Shown in pieces: positions 33,058 through 45,289 of a stretch of DNA of 64,000 bases. Numbering within the stretch: position 1 is the first letter of the stretch; each line of letters opens with the position of its first letter. Both the position numbers and the translations under genes were made by a program. The notes below the pieces were generated by a model that was not told where the DNA came from, did no database searches, and worked only from the letters and a program-made list of their open reading frames with translations. The stretch is from NCBI GenBank assembly GCA_009739215.1, contig VSJF01000001.1, positions 620,001-684,000 of the forward strand, in the 5' to 3' direction. Source of the stretch: Floccularia luteovirens. Lineage: Eukaryota; Basidiomycota; Agaricomycetes; Agaricales; Squamanitaceae.

Positions 33058-34489
33058 ATTACTCATTTGTGTCCTTGACTTGTGTTGTAGTTAGATTTCT
33101 ACAAGAAAATTCTTAGAAGTTAGTGACTTCTTTGAATTGCGAGATATTAGTTCACAATTAGTCATACAAAATATAACTATCAGACATAGTCAAATACATC
33201 ATTTGTTTCTTAATATCCTCAACCTTGGTGTAGGTATCTTAATTCTTTTAAACATTGCATTCAAGCAAAATTGGAGTATGTGTGGGTTCTTCAATATACA
33301 TCAAGAACTAATGACTTAGATTATCTATAGCTGATAATAGCACTGATAGAATCATGAATTGTATGAAAATGTTGATGATGCAAAGCTTTAATTATCATGC
33401 AAAGTACAGTGAGTGCAAAGTCAGTTCACCCCTCATTCTGAGCTAAGTAGTTTCATTGTATAATATAACATCCATGTTCCTAGTGCAATCTTCAGGGTGT
33501 CATATTTAGTATGATCAAAGTGGCTAGATAGGTCAGGATGCCTATGTCTTTGCCTAATTTCCAGATTGGTTACTGGTTAATTCCTTGTCAATGGACTTCA
33601 ATCTGAATCCAGTTATTCACTGGAGGTTTCATGCAACCACTGCATGAATCAGTTTTCCAACTAGATACTACTTTCTATATCTCAACCAGATTTACTCAAG
33701 CAATTTTTATGATTTATTATGCAAGTTTGATCCCTATCTGTAGCTTGGTGTAGCACTGATAGTCCTGCAAGGGAGATGAAAGTGAATAGGAGTCTTATCA
33801 GACTCTTCTAATGGATAAGAATGGTGATATCCTTGTAGACAATTGGGAGAATATTTTGCAACAAGTAATATTTTAGTCAAGCAATCAACTAATTTCTGTC
33901 AAGAGCTGACTTCTATACGATCTCCGTGAACGCGGAGATGCTCGTAGAACGGAGTTAAGACGTGGCTTCAACGATGTCCGTTGCGCCCTGCCGACTTCCG
34001 TGTCTTACTTGTAGTAACGGAGGAAAATGTCCTGTATGGGACGGAGGAAGAGAGGCGGACGAGAAGAACGGAGAACGGAGCGATTACGAGTCTTATTCGA
34101 TATTCAAGCTACAGAACAATTACAATATATGTAGCTTAAATACAATAAATGTTTGTTATCTCCACATGGAGGATAGAACATGAGGGAGATAACAATAATA
34201 GGATAAAGGGAATTTAAAAGGGGAATTGACATGAGTTAGACACGACTTAAAGGTTAAAATAGAAGAAGTCCGTAACATCCGTTTATGTCCGTTGACTGAA
34301 GTCCGTGGTGACATGTCCGTGTGCTCCGTGAGGTACGGAGATGTCAGATTCCTGACAATTTCTTAACCAAAAGTCTTAGGAATTTCCCTAAGTCTAATGT
34401 TTGAATTAATGGAATCTTAATCAATCAAATGTTTCATGAGGGAGTGAGATAAATCTCAAAGCTATCACTCATCCTCATTAGAGGGCTGG
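33058..34489. repeat. Repeat X, outer copy, right part (with solo LTR G)
   Basis: Continues repeat X colinearly with ~28730-29690 (shared words cctcaaccttggtgtaggta, gatgcaaagctttaattatc, gcaacaagtaatattttagtc). Solo LTR G (33897-34357) interrupts it, and the gypsy element at 34490 ends it. No protein recognised. Confidence 0.75.
33897..34357 (+). repeat. Solo LTR, family G, young copy (duplication ATTTC)
   Basis: 461 bp from TGTCAAGAGCTGAC to AGATTCCTGACA, unusually rich in CG for this region. Identical atttc at 33892-33896 and 34358-34362. Nearly identical to 34977-35437 in reverse. Confidence 0.95.
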
Positions 34490-34881
34490 TGTAAGGGGAA
34501 CCCCAAGTTCAACCTTTCGAACCCTTCAAAACCACTCAGCAATATCTCAACACCACTTCCCACTACTCTCAATACAACTTCAACATGCTTACTATCAGGG
34601 AGTTATATATTTAGATACAGTTACTAAGGTTGCCACCCATCTAAGATGGTAATCCTCCTTCGATACCTCTTCTATTTTTATCCACATATATAGCAACACC
34701 CCTGGACAGAAATCCTTAGACTTTTCTCTTCGGATTTCCTATCCAGGTGAGTAGATAGAATATGTATACTTTACAATATAATAACTTCAGATTTCCTGTC
34801 CAGTTCGACATGCTTCCTGTTTCACAGCCTGTTGCGACACTTTGAAACATGCACTGCGCGAACTGCCCAGTTGCCCTTACA
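34490..34881 (+). repeat. 5' LTR of the chromovirus (family H)
   Basis: 392 bp, TGTAAGGGGAACCCC to GTTGCCCTTACA. Confidence 0.9.
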
Positions 34882-34976
34882 GTAGAAAAGTCTCACCAAA
34901 AGGACTGGTGCTATTGAGCCAAACCAATCAGCAGGTTTCACACCTCAACACCCCTCCTTTAGCTACTCTCTCATAG

Positions 34977-35437
34977 TGTCAGGAATCTGACATCTCCGTA
35001 CCTCACGGAGCACACGGACATGTCACCACGGACTTCAGTCAACGGACATAAACGGATGTTACGGACTTCTTCTATTTTAACCTTTAAGTCGTGTCTAACT
35101 CATGTCAATTCCCCTTTTAAATTCCCTTTATCCTATTATTGTTATCTCCCTCATGTTCTATCCTCCATGTGGAGATAACAAACATTTATTGTATTTAAGC
35201 TACATATATTGTAATTGTTCTGTAGCTTGAATATCGAATAAGACTCGTAATCGCTCCGTTCTCCGTTCTTCTCGTCCGCCTCTCTTCCTCCGTCCCGTAC
35301 AGGACATTTTCCTCCGTTACTACAAGTAAGACACGGAAGTCGGCAGGGCGCAACGGACATCGTTGAAGCCACGTCTTAACTCCGTTCTACGAGCATCTCC
35401 ACGTTCACGGAGATCGTATAGAAGTCAGCTCTTGACA
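34977..35437 (-). repeat. LTR family G, young copy, in chromovirus leader/gag
   Basis: 461 bp, differing from the plus-strand copy at 33897 by only a few bases. Flanks are catag and ccttg, so no duplication is visible and a small deletion may have accompanied it. Confidence 0.92.
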
Positions 35438-36341
35438 CCTTGAATCAGTTTGATACTTCCAGGAAAACTGTGGATGAATATGTGGATGAGTTCAAGAACT
35501 TGATTGAGGAAGCTCAATACACAGATGATGTTGCAATTGTGATGAAGTTTCACAGAGGCCTCGAACCTCGAATACAGAACAGGATTGCAGAGATGGGTGA
35601 AAACCAGCCCAGCAGATAATGATCCTGAAGGCTGGTATAGCATGGCTCGCCTTCTAGACCAGAATCGAACTGCTAATGATGCCTTTCATGCTGCAACCCA
35701 ACCTCTGTTCTCAGTCCCTCATAAATCCACCTCGATCCTACATTCACTTTTCATACCTAATTGTAATCCTCCATTTCATCCTCAGTTCCCAGTCCCAGCT
35801 GCATCTGTGACTGCCCCTAAACCTCTTACAGCAGTTTATTACCCCATTCCCATGGATGTTGATGTTGTGAAACACCAGCACCTTGGCCTCGATGACATGT
35901 CGACATTGTGGTGAACCAGGGCATCTTGCACAAGAATGCCCAAGGGCTTTTGACATTCAATATATGTCAGGGGAGGAATGAGAGGAATGGATACAACACC
36001 TCCTTACTACAGCAGATGTTGCAAATGCAAACCCAAAGGTCAAAACAGCCCTCGAAACACAGGACATCACAGTGGGACTAGCAGAGGAGGATTTTCCCTC
36101 AAGCAGCAGGTGAATAGTGTGCCCCTACTGCTTGTAACAAATTGTTTCAGTGCCCTTGTTGTAGAAGATAGTCATGAATGCATTTCTGATTGTGATTCTT
36201 CTATGCTTGAGCTTGAAACAACTTATGTCGCACCAAATACCCCTGCCTCAATATCTCATTGCAAACGTTGGGAGCGCCTGCTACCTAAACAGTATATCAT
36301 TGCAACCACACCTAGCCCTAATTCATTACACCTAAAGGTAG
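35438..36341 (+). pseudogene. Chromovirus gag
   Basis: LNQFDTSRKTVDEYVDEFKN, VMKFHRGLEPRIQNRIAEMG, a frame change, then GWYSMARLLDQNRTANDAF and the zinc knuckle CRHCGEPGHLAQEC (35898-35939). Several frame changes and stops follow before the LTR I insertion. The N-terminus lies on the other side of LTR G and is largely missing. Confidence 0.8.
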
Positions 36342-36346
36342 GGATC

Positions 36347-36959
36347 TGTTATGACCTTATCCAGGATATGCGCTATCTCCCTGGACTTTAGAACGCATGC
36401 GCAACGCAGTTCCTGCCTCGTTTACTTGTTTTCCATACACGTTTTGTATTTGACTCACATTCTGCTTCTATTAACTCATAGTGACTTGTGTCTGCTTCTA
36501 AATGACTTGTAGATACTTCTGTATGACTCTGCACTAACTCAGTAGCTTACTGAGCAGACACGTGTTTAGCTATTATTAGAAGTAGCATACTTGTATTTAA
36601 GTAGTGCAAAACTATAGTCAAGCCTCAGCTTGATCTTAGTTTCGAATACCTCTTAACACTGAGCGATTATTCTGTTACCTCAGTGACAACTAAGTGACTC
36701 TCCCTCCCTTGTCTAGGACGGCAAGATCATTGTAAATAATGGCACTGGATGACACCATACTAGCCTGAAATGCCTGGCTGTCCCCACCTCTGTAACTGAC
36801 CTCAGAGAGACCCCGACAGGTGGTTTGTAACCTGTGTAGTAGCGTAACCTACCATTGCACTAGGGAAATCTGACTAGCAAAATCCAACCATTCCCTAATC
36901 CCGGACACACCTACGATAAGACCAGTAAACAACTGACACTAAAACCCCAAACAGTAACA
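36347..36959 (+). repeat. Solo LTR, family I (duplication GGATC)
   Basis: 613 bp from TGTTATGACC to CAGTAACA. Identical ggatc at 36342-36346 and 36960-36964. It separates gag from protease. Confidence 0.95.
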
Positions 36960-36964
36960 GGATC

Positions 36965-39913
36965 GAGACAACTAACACACACGAATGCAAGGCAGTCCGG
37001 GCCCTACTTGATAGTGGAGCAACTGGCCTGTTCATTGACTCTGAGTATATGAAATCGAACTGGATTGCAACATGCAAATTGACTCGTTCGAATCCCTGTC
37101 TACAATGTTGATGGCTCTCTCAATAATGCTGGTGCTATCTCAGAGGTTGTAGATGCCATACTTTGTTTCAAGAATTGATACCCTCTCCTCCTCATTTTAG
37201 ATCTTGTAAACCAACTTCAGTGGTGCACAGTACTTCACTAAACTAGATGTAAGGTGGGGATACAATAATGTTTGCATCAAAGAGGGAGATGAGTGGAAGG
37301 CTGCGTTTCACACAAATCGCAGGCTATTCAAACCCCTTGTCATGTTCTTTGGCCTCACAAACTAGCCCCTCAACCTTTCAGATACTCATGAATGAAGTAT
37401 TCCACGACCTTATTATGCAGGGTTCAGTATGTGTGTACCTCGATGACATTCTTATCTACACCAAAACTCTGGAAGAACATTGAAACATTTTGCGAATCTA
37501 TTCTCGAGAAACTATGCAAACACAAACTATACCTCAAACTTGAGAAATGTGATTTTGAACAAACACAGATCAAATACCTTGGTCTCATTATCTCTAAAGG
37601 CCACATTGAGATGGATCCAGTCAAAGTTGCAGGAGTTGCCCAATGGCCCAAACCAAATCACAAGAAGGAAGTGCAGTCCTTTCTTGATTTTGTGAATTTT
37701 TATTGCAGGTTCATACAGGACTTCTCGATATTTGCTCAACCCCTTTTTAACCTCACCAAAAAGGACATGCCATGACAATGGGGGGATGACGAAAACTGTG
37801 CTTTTGAGGCCCTCAAAAAGGCTATCACTTCCACACCTATCTTGATGTTCCCTGATGACTCCCTTCCTTATTGTATTGAAGCAGATAGTTCAGATTTTGC
37901 AACAGGTGCAGTGCTCTCACAGGTTTCAGCAGCATGATAACAAGCTACATCCCATTGCCTACTTCTCTAAAAGCCTGAGTCCTGTTGAATGAAACTACGA
38001 GATTCATAACAAGGAGATGCTTGCCATTATTTGTGCACTTGAAGAATGGTGACACTTTCTTGAAGGTTCAAAACACAAATTCGAGATCCATACAGATCAT
38101 AAGAATCTAGAGTATTTCATGTTAGCTAAGAAACTAAACCATAGGCAGGCTTGATGGTCCCTCTACCTGGCTCAATTCAACTTTACAATGCATCATCAGT
38201 CCAGGATCAAACCATGAGTAAATCTGATGCATTGTCTTGCAGGGCAGATCATGGTACTGGCAATGAAGACAAATTCGAATCTGATTCTCCTGAAACCCGA
38301 GTTCTTTGCAGTACGAAGTGCTTTCAGATCTGGAACTCACTAGGAGCTGAGTGCGATACACTGCAAGACATTCAAAACACCTTCCGCAATGGCAATCAAG
38401 AGGATTTGGTGGCTCAGGCTGCTCAAGCACTTGAAAAGTTGGGAGGGTTATCTAGTGCACTCTATAGAATGGTCTAAGTCTGATGGCCTGCTCCACTTTC
38501 AAGGCAAGATCTACATGCCTTGAGACCCCAAACTTTGATGCCGCATTGTCAAACAACATCACGATACACGTATCACAGGCCATTCTGGATGCTGGAAAAC
38601 TCTCGAACTAGTGTCTTGTAATTATTGGTGGCCACAGATGTCTAGGTATATTGGGGAATATGTAAAGACTTGCGATCTCTGTCTGCAAACCAAATTGCAG
38701 CATCGAAAACTAATTGGGGAGCTTCATCCACTCCCCATACCAGAAGCTTAATGGGATACAGTTAGTGTCAACTTCATTATTGAGCTCCCAGATTCTCATG
38801 GCTATGATGCAATCATGAATATTGTCAACACAGTTTCGAAATGTGCACACTTCATTCCCACAACCACTACAATCACAGCCCTTGGTGCAGCTTGCCTATA
38901 CCTACATAACATCTGGAAACTGCATGGTTTTCCAAAATATGTGGTCTCAGATTGAGGACCTACAGTTTATCACACAGTTCACTTGAGAACTTTATTGACT
39001 CTTAGGGATCAAACTTGCAGCCACCACTACTTACCACCCTCAAGGGGATGGTCAGACAGAACGAGTCAATCAGGAGCTTGAACAGTATCTGAGGCTCTTT
39101 GTGAGTAAAAGACAGGATGACTGGGATGACCTACTGCCCCTAGCTGAATTCCAGTACAATAACCATGTCCATTCTGCAACTCAAGAGACTCCCTTCATGC
39201 TCAATACAGGTTCGAAACCCTCGCATGGGTTTTGAACTACACCAAACTGCTTCGAACATGGAGATAGTTAACAAATTCAAGCAACAAATGAGTGAGTCAT
39301 TGGAAGAAGCAAAGGCAGCACTCTCCAAGTCAAAGGAAGAGATGGCATGATACTATGATCGCAGATGCAAACCAGCTCCAGTCTTCACACCAGGTGACAA
39401 GGTATATCTAGATTCAGATGATATTCAAGCCACTCGACCTTCACAAAAACTTGCACATCAATACCTCGGTCCATTTACAGTGTTGCGAAGGGTCAGTTCA
39501 AATGCATATCAACTTCGATTACCACCATCCCTGAAATGACTCCACTCTGTCTTTAATGTGATGAAACTACTGCTTGTGATACCAGATCCCATACCAGGTC
39601 ATTGCACCCCTCGACCCCTTGCACCAGTCCTTGTCAATAATGAAGAGGAGTACATTGTGGATCGCATCCTCAATAGTCACATATGAAACAACCACCTACA
39701 ATTCCTAGGTACAATGGAAGGGCTATAGGTATGAAGAAAACCAATGGGTTCGTGCTGATGATGTTCATGCTCCTGACCTCATTATAGAATTTTACTGCTC
39801 AAACCCTGGTGCACCTCAATGCATTCAAGCTGCCTTTACTACTATAGACTCTATTGATTTAGTAGCTTTGTGGCATTTAGGATGTGTTGGGACACCGCTC
39901 CTTAGAAGGGGAG
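36965..39913 (+). pseudogene. Chromovirus pol with C-terminal chromodomain
   Basis: Protease ECKAVRALLDSGATGLFID and PVYNVDGSLNN-like remains (36990-37150); a gap where the start of RT is missing; [42 protein letters not shown]; RNase [28 protein letters not shown]; integrase zinc/core remains, YYDRRCKPAPVFTPGDKVYL, YLGPFTVLRRVSSNAYQLRL; chromodomain EEEYIVDRILNSHI and LVQWKGYRYEENQWV. Stops and frameshifts throughout. The chromodomain identifies a chromovirus. Confidence 0.85.
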
Positions 39914-39916
39914 TGA

Positions 39917-40448
39917 TGTAAGGAGAACCCCAAGTTCAACCTTTCAAACCCTTCGAAACCACTCAGCAATATCTCGACACCACTTCCCACTACCCTCAAT
40001 ACAACTTTAACATGCTTACTATCAGGGAGTTATATATTTAGATACAGTTACTAAGGTTGCCACCCATCTAAGATGGTAACCCTCCTTCGATACCTCTTCT
40101 ATTTTTATCCACATATATAGCAACACCCCTGGATAAAAATCCTTAGACTTTTCTCTTCAGATTTCCTGTCCAGGTGAGTAGATAGAATATGTATACTTTA
40201 CAATATAATAACTTTGGATTTCCTGTCCAGTTCGATGTGCTTCCTGTTTCGCAGCCTGTTGCGACACTTCAAAACACACACCACGCAAACTGCCCAGTTG
40301 CCCTTACAGGTGAGTAGATAGAATATGTATACTTTACAATATAATAACTTCAGATTTCCTGTCCAGTTTGACACTACTTCCTGTTTCACAGCCTGCTTGT
40401 GACACTTCAAAATATACATTGCACAAACTGCCCAGTTGCCCTTACAGG
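39917..40448 (+). repeat. 3' LTR of the chromovirus plus a tandem duplicate of its last ~140 bp
   Basis: 39917-40308 is the 392-bp LTR. 40309-40448 repeats its terminal segment (40173-40308), again ending cagttgcccttaca. The copies differ at several positions, so the duplication is not recent. Confidence 0.88.
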
Positions 40449-40640
40449 GTCACTATAGATCACTATGGAAAATGGCTTATACCTATGAGTTACTATAGGT
40501 CACTATGGAAAATAGCTAACATCTATGAGTTACTACAGGATCACTATGGAAAATAGCTCATATCTATGGCTCACTATGGGTTACTATGGGTTACTATACT
40601 ATAGAAAATGGCCTATATCTATGAGTCACTATAGACCAAA
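40449..40640. repeat. Short tandem repeat of TCACTATGGAAAATAGCT-type units
   Basis: Units of ~41-50 bp (tcactatggaaaatagctaa, catctatgagttactaca) in about four copies. The reverse complement of the core is found in the tandem array at 9331-9836. It marks the last repeat before the gene block. Confidence 0.8.
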
Positions 40641-41111
40641 ATGGTGTTTGCTGATGCAGAGCTGACTAATCAGCATATACTCATAGACTCTTGATCTCAA
40701 TGGTATGATTAGTCAGCTTTGAAATCCACATGACAGATTATCAAAGACTTATCATAAATCTATCTAATATTTATCTAGTCTTATCTGAAAGATAATGAAA
40801 GTTATCAAAAGTGAAAATATGTGGGAAAGTGAAAGTTTTGAGTTGCTGAACAGGGCCTAAATTCCTTGTTTACTGATGTAAGCTAACAGTTTTATGACAC
40901 ATTTTAACCATCAAACCCTCAGCCACTCATTTAATTCTACAAATCATAGAGATAGGTCATGATACAGCAAGAGTAAGAAAAATCATTATTTAAAATTGAG
41001 CTTTTGACAAATACAAATAGGTCCGATATCTGCACAGGTGGTGTGATCATGTGATTAGCCAATTCCAATTAGTTGTACCACTAACCAGACTATGTTGAAC
41101 CAAACCAAAAA
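40641..41111. other. Upstream region of the DBF2-like kinase
   Basis: No gene or repeat recognised; it would hold the kinase promoter and 5' UTR. It marks the border between the repeat-rich and gene-rich parts. Confidence 0.5.
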
Positions 41112-43109
41112 ATGGCTCCCTCATCGTCAAAAAGCACATCTTCATCACCCACCAAACGTCTACAACCACTCCCCGATCACAAAGAGATCAGTTCTTACTA
41201 TCGCGATGTTCACATGGATACTGCCAAAGGCCTGCCACACATGCAAAGTTTTACAGATGTCCGGATGGGAACAGCTAGAGGACTCACGATGTCTAACGAT
41301 GTCAGGATGGACACAGTACTTGGCGGTTCAACGGTGAAACAAAATGCATTTCAATTGTGGGAAAGAGAGTTGTTGGACAGCTCCGAGGTGAAGCGGAAAG
41401 CGACAGTAGCCCAGTTATGTGAGCCTTTCTCCATCTGAAGCTAAATTCCAAACTGTTAAAATCACTACGCCGCGTAGATTTTCTTGATTATTACTTCCAG
41501 ACATTGGGTTATACTGCCTCTCGCAAAGAACGTCGTGCCAATTTTGACAAAGACACAGCTGCCCGACAACTCAAGCCCGCCGAATATGCAAAGGAATTCA
41601 AGTCTTACTGCGGCCGCGAACGAGTCATTCTACGTAGAAGACGAACCAAATTGAAAGTTGATCAATTCCACATAATCGCACAAGTTGGTCAAGGGGGGTA
41701 TGGCGAAGTCTTCTTAGCTCGCAAGCAAGAAACCGGGGAGATCTGTGCTCTAAAGAAGATGCGAAAACGCACCCTTTTCAAGATGGATGAGGTAACTTAT
41801 GATCACGATCATGTTCCATCCTATTAACCTCGAAAATAGATACGACATGTACTTGTTGAGCGTGATATCCTTACAGCTACCAAAACACCATGGCTCGTTC
41901 GCCTTCTCTATGCATTCCAAGATCCTGAACACGTATATCTTGCCATGGAGTATGTCCCTGGTGGGGACTTCCGCACACTACTCAACAATTCTGGCGTTCT
42001 TAAGGAAGAGCATGCTCGTTTTTACATCAGTGAAATGTTTGCGTCTGTCAACGAGCTTCATAAGTTAGGATACATCCATCGCGATTTGAAACCAGAGGTC
42101 ACCTACTTTCGTATATGCTCATAATATTAACTAACCCCCCCCCCCTAGAATTTCCTTGTAGATGCTACTGGCCATGTCAAACTAACTGACTTTGGGCTAG
42201 CGACGGGTGCTCTAAATCCTAAACGCATAGATTCACTGAAAGTCAAGGTGTGTCATTTCTCTAGTCACATTTCTCCTTTTCGACCGTTGTCTACTCTTTA
42301 CAGTTAGATAAAGTGAAAGATAATCAAGTTATTCACCGATCGACTATGGAACGCCGGACATTATACCGTTCCATTCGAAATGAAGACCTGCGCTATGCTG
42401 ACTCTATTGTTGGATCACCTGATTATATGGTAGCTGCATTCATTGTTCTCTTTTTCTATTATTCTATTACTGAGTCAATACAGGCACCTGAAGTACTACG
42501 AGGAAAGCCTTATACCTATTCGGTTGATTACTGGTCACTAGGTTGTATCTTTTTCGAGTTTCTAGCCGGATTTCCTCCTTTCAGTGGCGGTACACCTGAA
42601 GAGACGTGGACAAACTTGAAGAACTGGACTACAGTCCTACGCAGACCTGAATATGACAAACCTGAAGACCTCATATTCAACCTAACAGATGTTGCATGGG
42701 ATGCTGTGACACGGTAGGACTCTGAACTTGTAATAAGCCATACATTCTAATAATATTTCCTAGCTTGATATCTCATGCCACAGTGCGATACTCAACACTT
42801 GCACAAATATCCGATCATCCCTTTTTCAAGAAAGTTGATTGGGAACACCTTCGTGCTGTTCGGGCACCTTTTGTCCCAGCACTTGACTCTGAGATCGATA
42901 CAGGGTATTACGATGATTTTACCTCTCCGGAAGATATGGCGAAGTATGCTGAAGTCCAAGAAAAACAAAGAAACGTGGATAGAGTGAAGGAGAAGGAAGA
43001 ACCATTTGCAAGAGGAGTTTGGGTTGGCTTTACATTTGGCAAGAATGGTCCAGGTCCAAGATCCAACGCTGGAGGAAACGATGATGGTGCCTTGGCTACG
43101 ATTTTTTGA
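41112..43109 (+). CDS. DBF2: NDR-family serine/threonine kinase, DBF2/Sid2 type
   Basis: Exons 41112-41418, 41478-41791, 41840-42097, 42149-42247, 42304-42429, 42484-42713, 42764-43109 give 559 aa. Seen: glycine loop GQGGYGEV (173-180), ATP lysine in CALKKM (195), catalytic HRDLKPE (287-293), DFG (307-309), the long NDR activation insert, T-loop SIVGSPDYM (360-368) before APE, and the C-terminal hydrophobic motif region GVWVGFTFGK. The N-terminal segment SRKERRANFDKDTAARQL is the region expected to bind MOB1. Kinases of this type act in the mitotic exit/septation initiation network with a Mob1 partner. ATG 41112 is the first in frame. Introns are 48-59 bp; one has an acceptor after a run of C (42131-42148). 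The first intact gene after the repeat block. Confidence 0.93.
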
Positions 43110-43331
43110 TATCATCGAGTTTATACCCATAAACCAATGTAACATTTGTAGAGAATATCTGGCTGTAAACAAGGATACATTCGTCACCTGGTTCAATTTC
43201 GATGCGAAGTTTCGCGACGTGTTCGACCTAATCATTACATGCAGGATGTATATAATAGACAGGAATTATGGGAATTAATGTGGATTATTATGAAGTGATA
43301 CATAGGAATATTTATCCTAATGAATCGAAGT

Positions 43332-44114
43332 CTAGTTAGCTGATAATTCAAACGACGGGGGTATAACACTCCTGTGTGGTATGACGGACAGGCGTGACTT
43401 CCTTCGAAACTACACAATCAGAATTAGAAAACTATCACCGAAACAATAAACCTACCTTAGGACATGTCTCGCAGTGGTCAACATTAAGTTTAGTATATTT
43501 GCGTTTTATACGAATTATAAGGGGTTTATCATCCAATCGCTAAAAAAACAAACAAGGTAGACTATTATAAGAAGCCGAAAACCACTATCGAACGAAATAA
43601 GTTTACTCACAACAGCAATTTGCACCAGACTGGGTGAACTCCCCGCGTTCCCGTCAACCTCGGCTTCCTCGCTATTATCTTCGTTTCTGGTAGGTGTATA
43701 TATGTATGGCAGCGAGCTTAGAGAATGTCGTCCTCTGATGGAGTGGCGGGAAACAGTACGTTTCTGTGCTGGTCGTCTTCTCGAAGCGGGATATTCACTT
43801 GGACATACTGTCCGTCCTCGAGTGGTCACAGAAGGTCGGGAGGTAACCGGGCTAACAACCAAGTCTAGTATTGGCAGTGGTTGCACACTAACATGACGCT
43901 GCTCACACCGAACCGCTTTCTGCACGTCAATTCGAAGGCCAAGATGGTAGGCATGCTTGCGAGCATGAAATGTAGGACGAAGTGTGGCGCGGATACGCGA
44001 TGCAACCTGGGCATAATGGTGGTTGGCATGACGGAGTATCAAAATAAGGTTATGGACATGATGAGATTTGAGGCAGGATGATTCTGAGGATGCAGGCTCT
44101 GCATATGGGACCAT
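43332..44114 (-). CDS. Hypothetical basic protein
   Basis: Best model: exons 44114-43611, 43539-43456, 43409-43332, 221 aa, with two phase-0 introns that have good donors (gtgagt, gtaggt) and TAG acceptors. The N-terminal half is rich in Arg, His and Ser; the stretch ending NEDNSEEAEVDGNAGSS is acidic; exon 2 reads RLDDKPLIIRIKRKYTKLN. I do not recognise the family; exon 2 is faintly like the first strands of a ubiquitin-like fold, which is inference only. Tail-to-tail with the kinase (stop 43109). The true start may be elsewhere. Confidence 0.4.
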
Positions 44115-45289
44115 TATCGTAGTCGTGGAGGGTAGAAAATGAGGTGAAGTCTATGAGAAAGGTTGTGAATTTGACCTGTCAAAGGAACAGAAGTGGCACG
44201 CGCAGCGTGATAAGAAAACAGAGGTAAGGAAAGTGGCTGGCAGGAGGAAACCTGTGAAAGCACAGTTGGAAGGGAAGGCGCATTGGGTTATATTCAAAAG
44301 AAGAAATGGACCCACAAGACGCATCCACACCGTCGCGGTTCACAAAACACAAAAGAGTGTCCATGGATATCGAAGATAGCCACACGCCAGCCCAGGGTCG
44401 ACTGAAACGACAATTGTTTTGTGTGGATATTTAAAACGAGAACAAGACGGTTAGTGTGCGCTACGTTCTTGTACTTCCTTTCTAGTCTTTCTCTTTTGTT
44501 TTTGCTCTTCAACCGTTTCCACGCTATCATCTCACTATCACATGACAGTAACGAGGGACTATGCATTATGAACAGATTCTATTAAGTTATGATATTTATT
44601 CTCTACATAATGTTGTTTACAGTAGATACCTGGCTTCCTTTTGTACTAGACGTATATTCGTCGCTAGCCGGTCAATAACAGAGGAAGGAGCAAGTGCTGG
44701 TACCGCCACTACCTCAAGCTCAAGGATCAAGTTACCCTAGCTCTAGAAAGGCAGCATGACTTTGTTCGCAAAAATTGCACCGGACTATCAGCCCGTCGAC
44801 TTGCTAACGGTTGGCCAATCATTCATACACATGGTAAATAACTTTTTCTAGAGCATCCTGATCTTTATGGTGAATCTCAGGCATAGTTTTGATGGGCATT
44901 GATAGAGACTGGGTCCCCAATGTTCCAGGCTTGATTTTGTTGGGTATTCGATTGATCTGCAAGCCACCACCATCGGGAAGTGGTAACAAAAAGAGAAAAG
45001 GTGGAAGATATAAGTTCGAGTAGAGACATGAATAACAATGGAGACACTTGATAGAAACAAAGTCATTCAAAGGTTAGTTGCATCGAACGCGATGACACCA
45101 CTCTTTTGTCAGTTGGCCATTGAAGCAATGTCTACTAAGTATCCATACCAGCGATTACAAAGTAAGACAGCTTGTAATTAGAATTGTTTGTGAAGGAGAG
45201 TGAACGTGCAGAGATAGAACAACGTCTTCTAGTATATGAGGTTTCGAAAAAGTTGGCATTTTTCATATTCAAAGATTGTGTGCGACTGC
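44115..45289. other. Unresolved region with candidate exons on both strands
   Basis: Minus strand 44956-44819 could be a terminal exon (INRIPNKIKPGTLGTQ, KDQDALEKVIYHVYE, stop) after a cttgcag acceptor. Plus strand 45036-45240 shows METLDRNKVIQ ending at a gttagt donor, then KYPYQRLQ at a gtaag donor, then LFVKESERAEIEQRLL. No complete model closes on either strand and I recognise neither family. Confidence 0.3.

Larger units (their letters stand above)
34490..40448 (+). mobile_element. Ty3/gypsy chromovirus, degenerate, with two nested solo LTRs
   Basis: 5' LTR 34490-34881, gag 35438-36341, protease ~36965, RT ~37210-37740, RNase H ~37790-38140, integrase ~38500-39400, chromodomain ~39642-39795, purine tract agaaggggagtga, 3' LTR 39917-40308 plus a duplicated LTR tail to 40448. 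The LTRs are both 392 bp with TGTAAG..CTTACA ends. Nested: LTR G reverse (34977-35437) and LTR I (36347-36959). No outer target duplication was found. Confidence 0.85.

Noticed and set aside
33962..34183. 73-codon ORF MASTMSVAPCRLPCL.., repeated at 35151-35372
   Set aside because: It lies wholly inside the two young LTR G copies, is open only because they are CG-rich, and resembles no protein; a shadow of the LTR.
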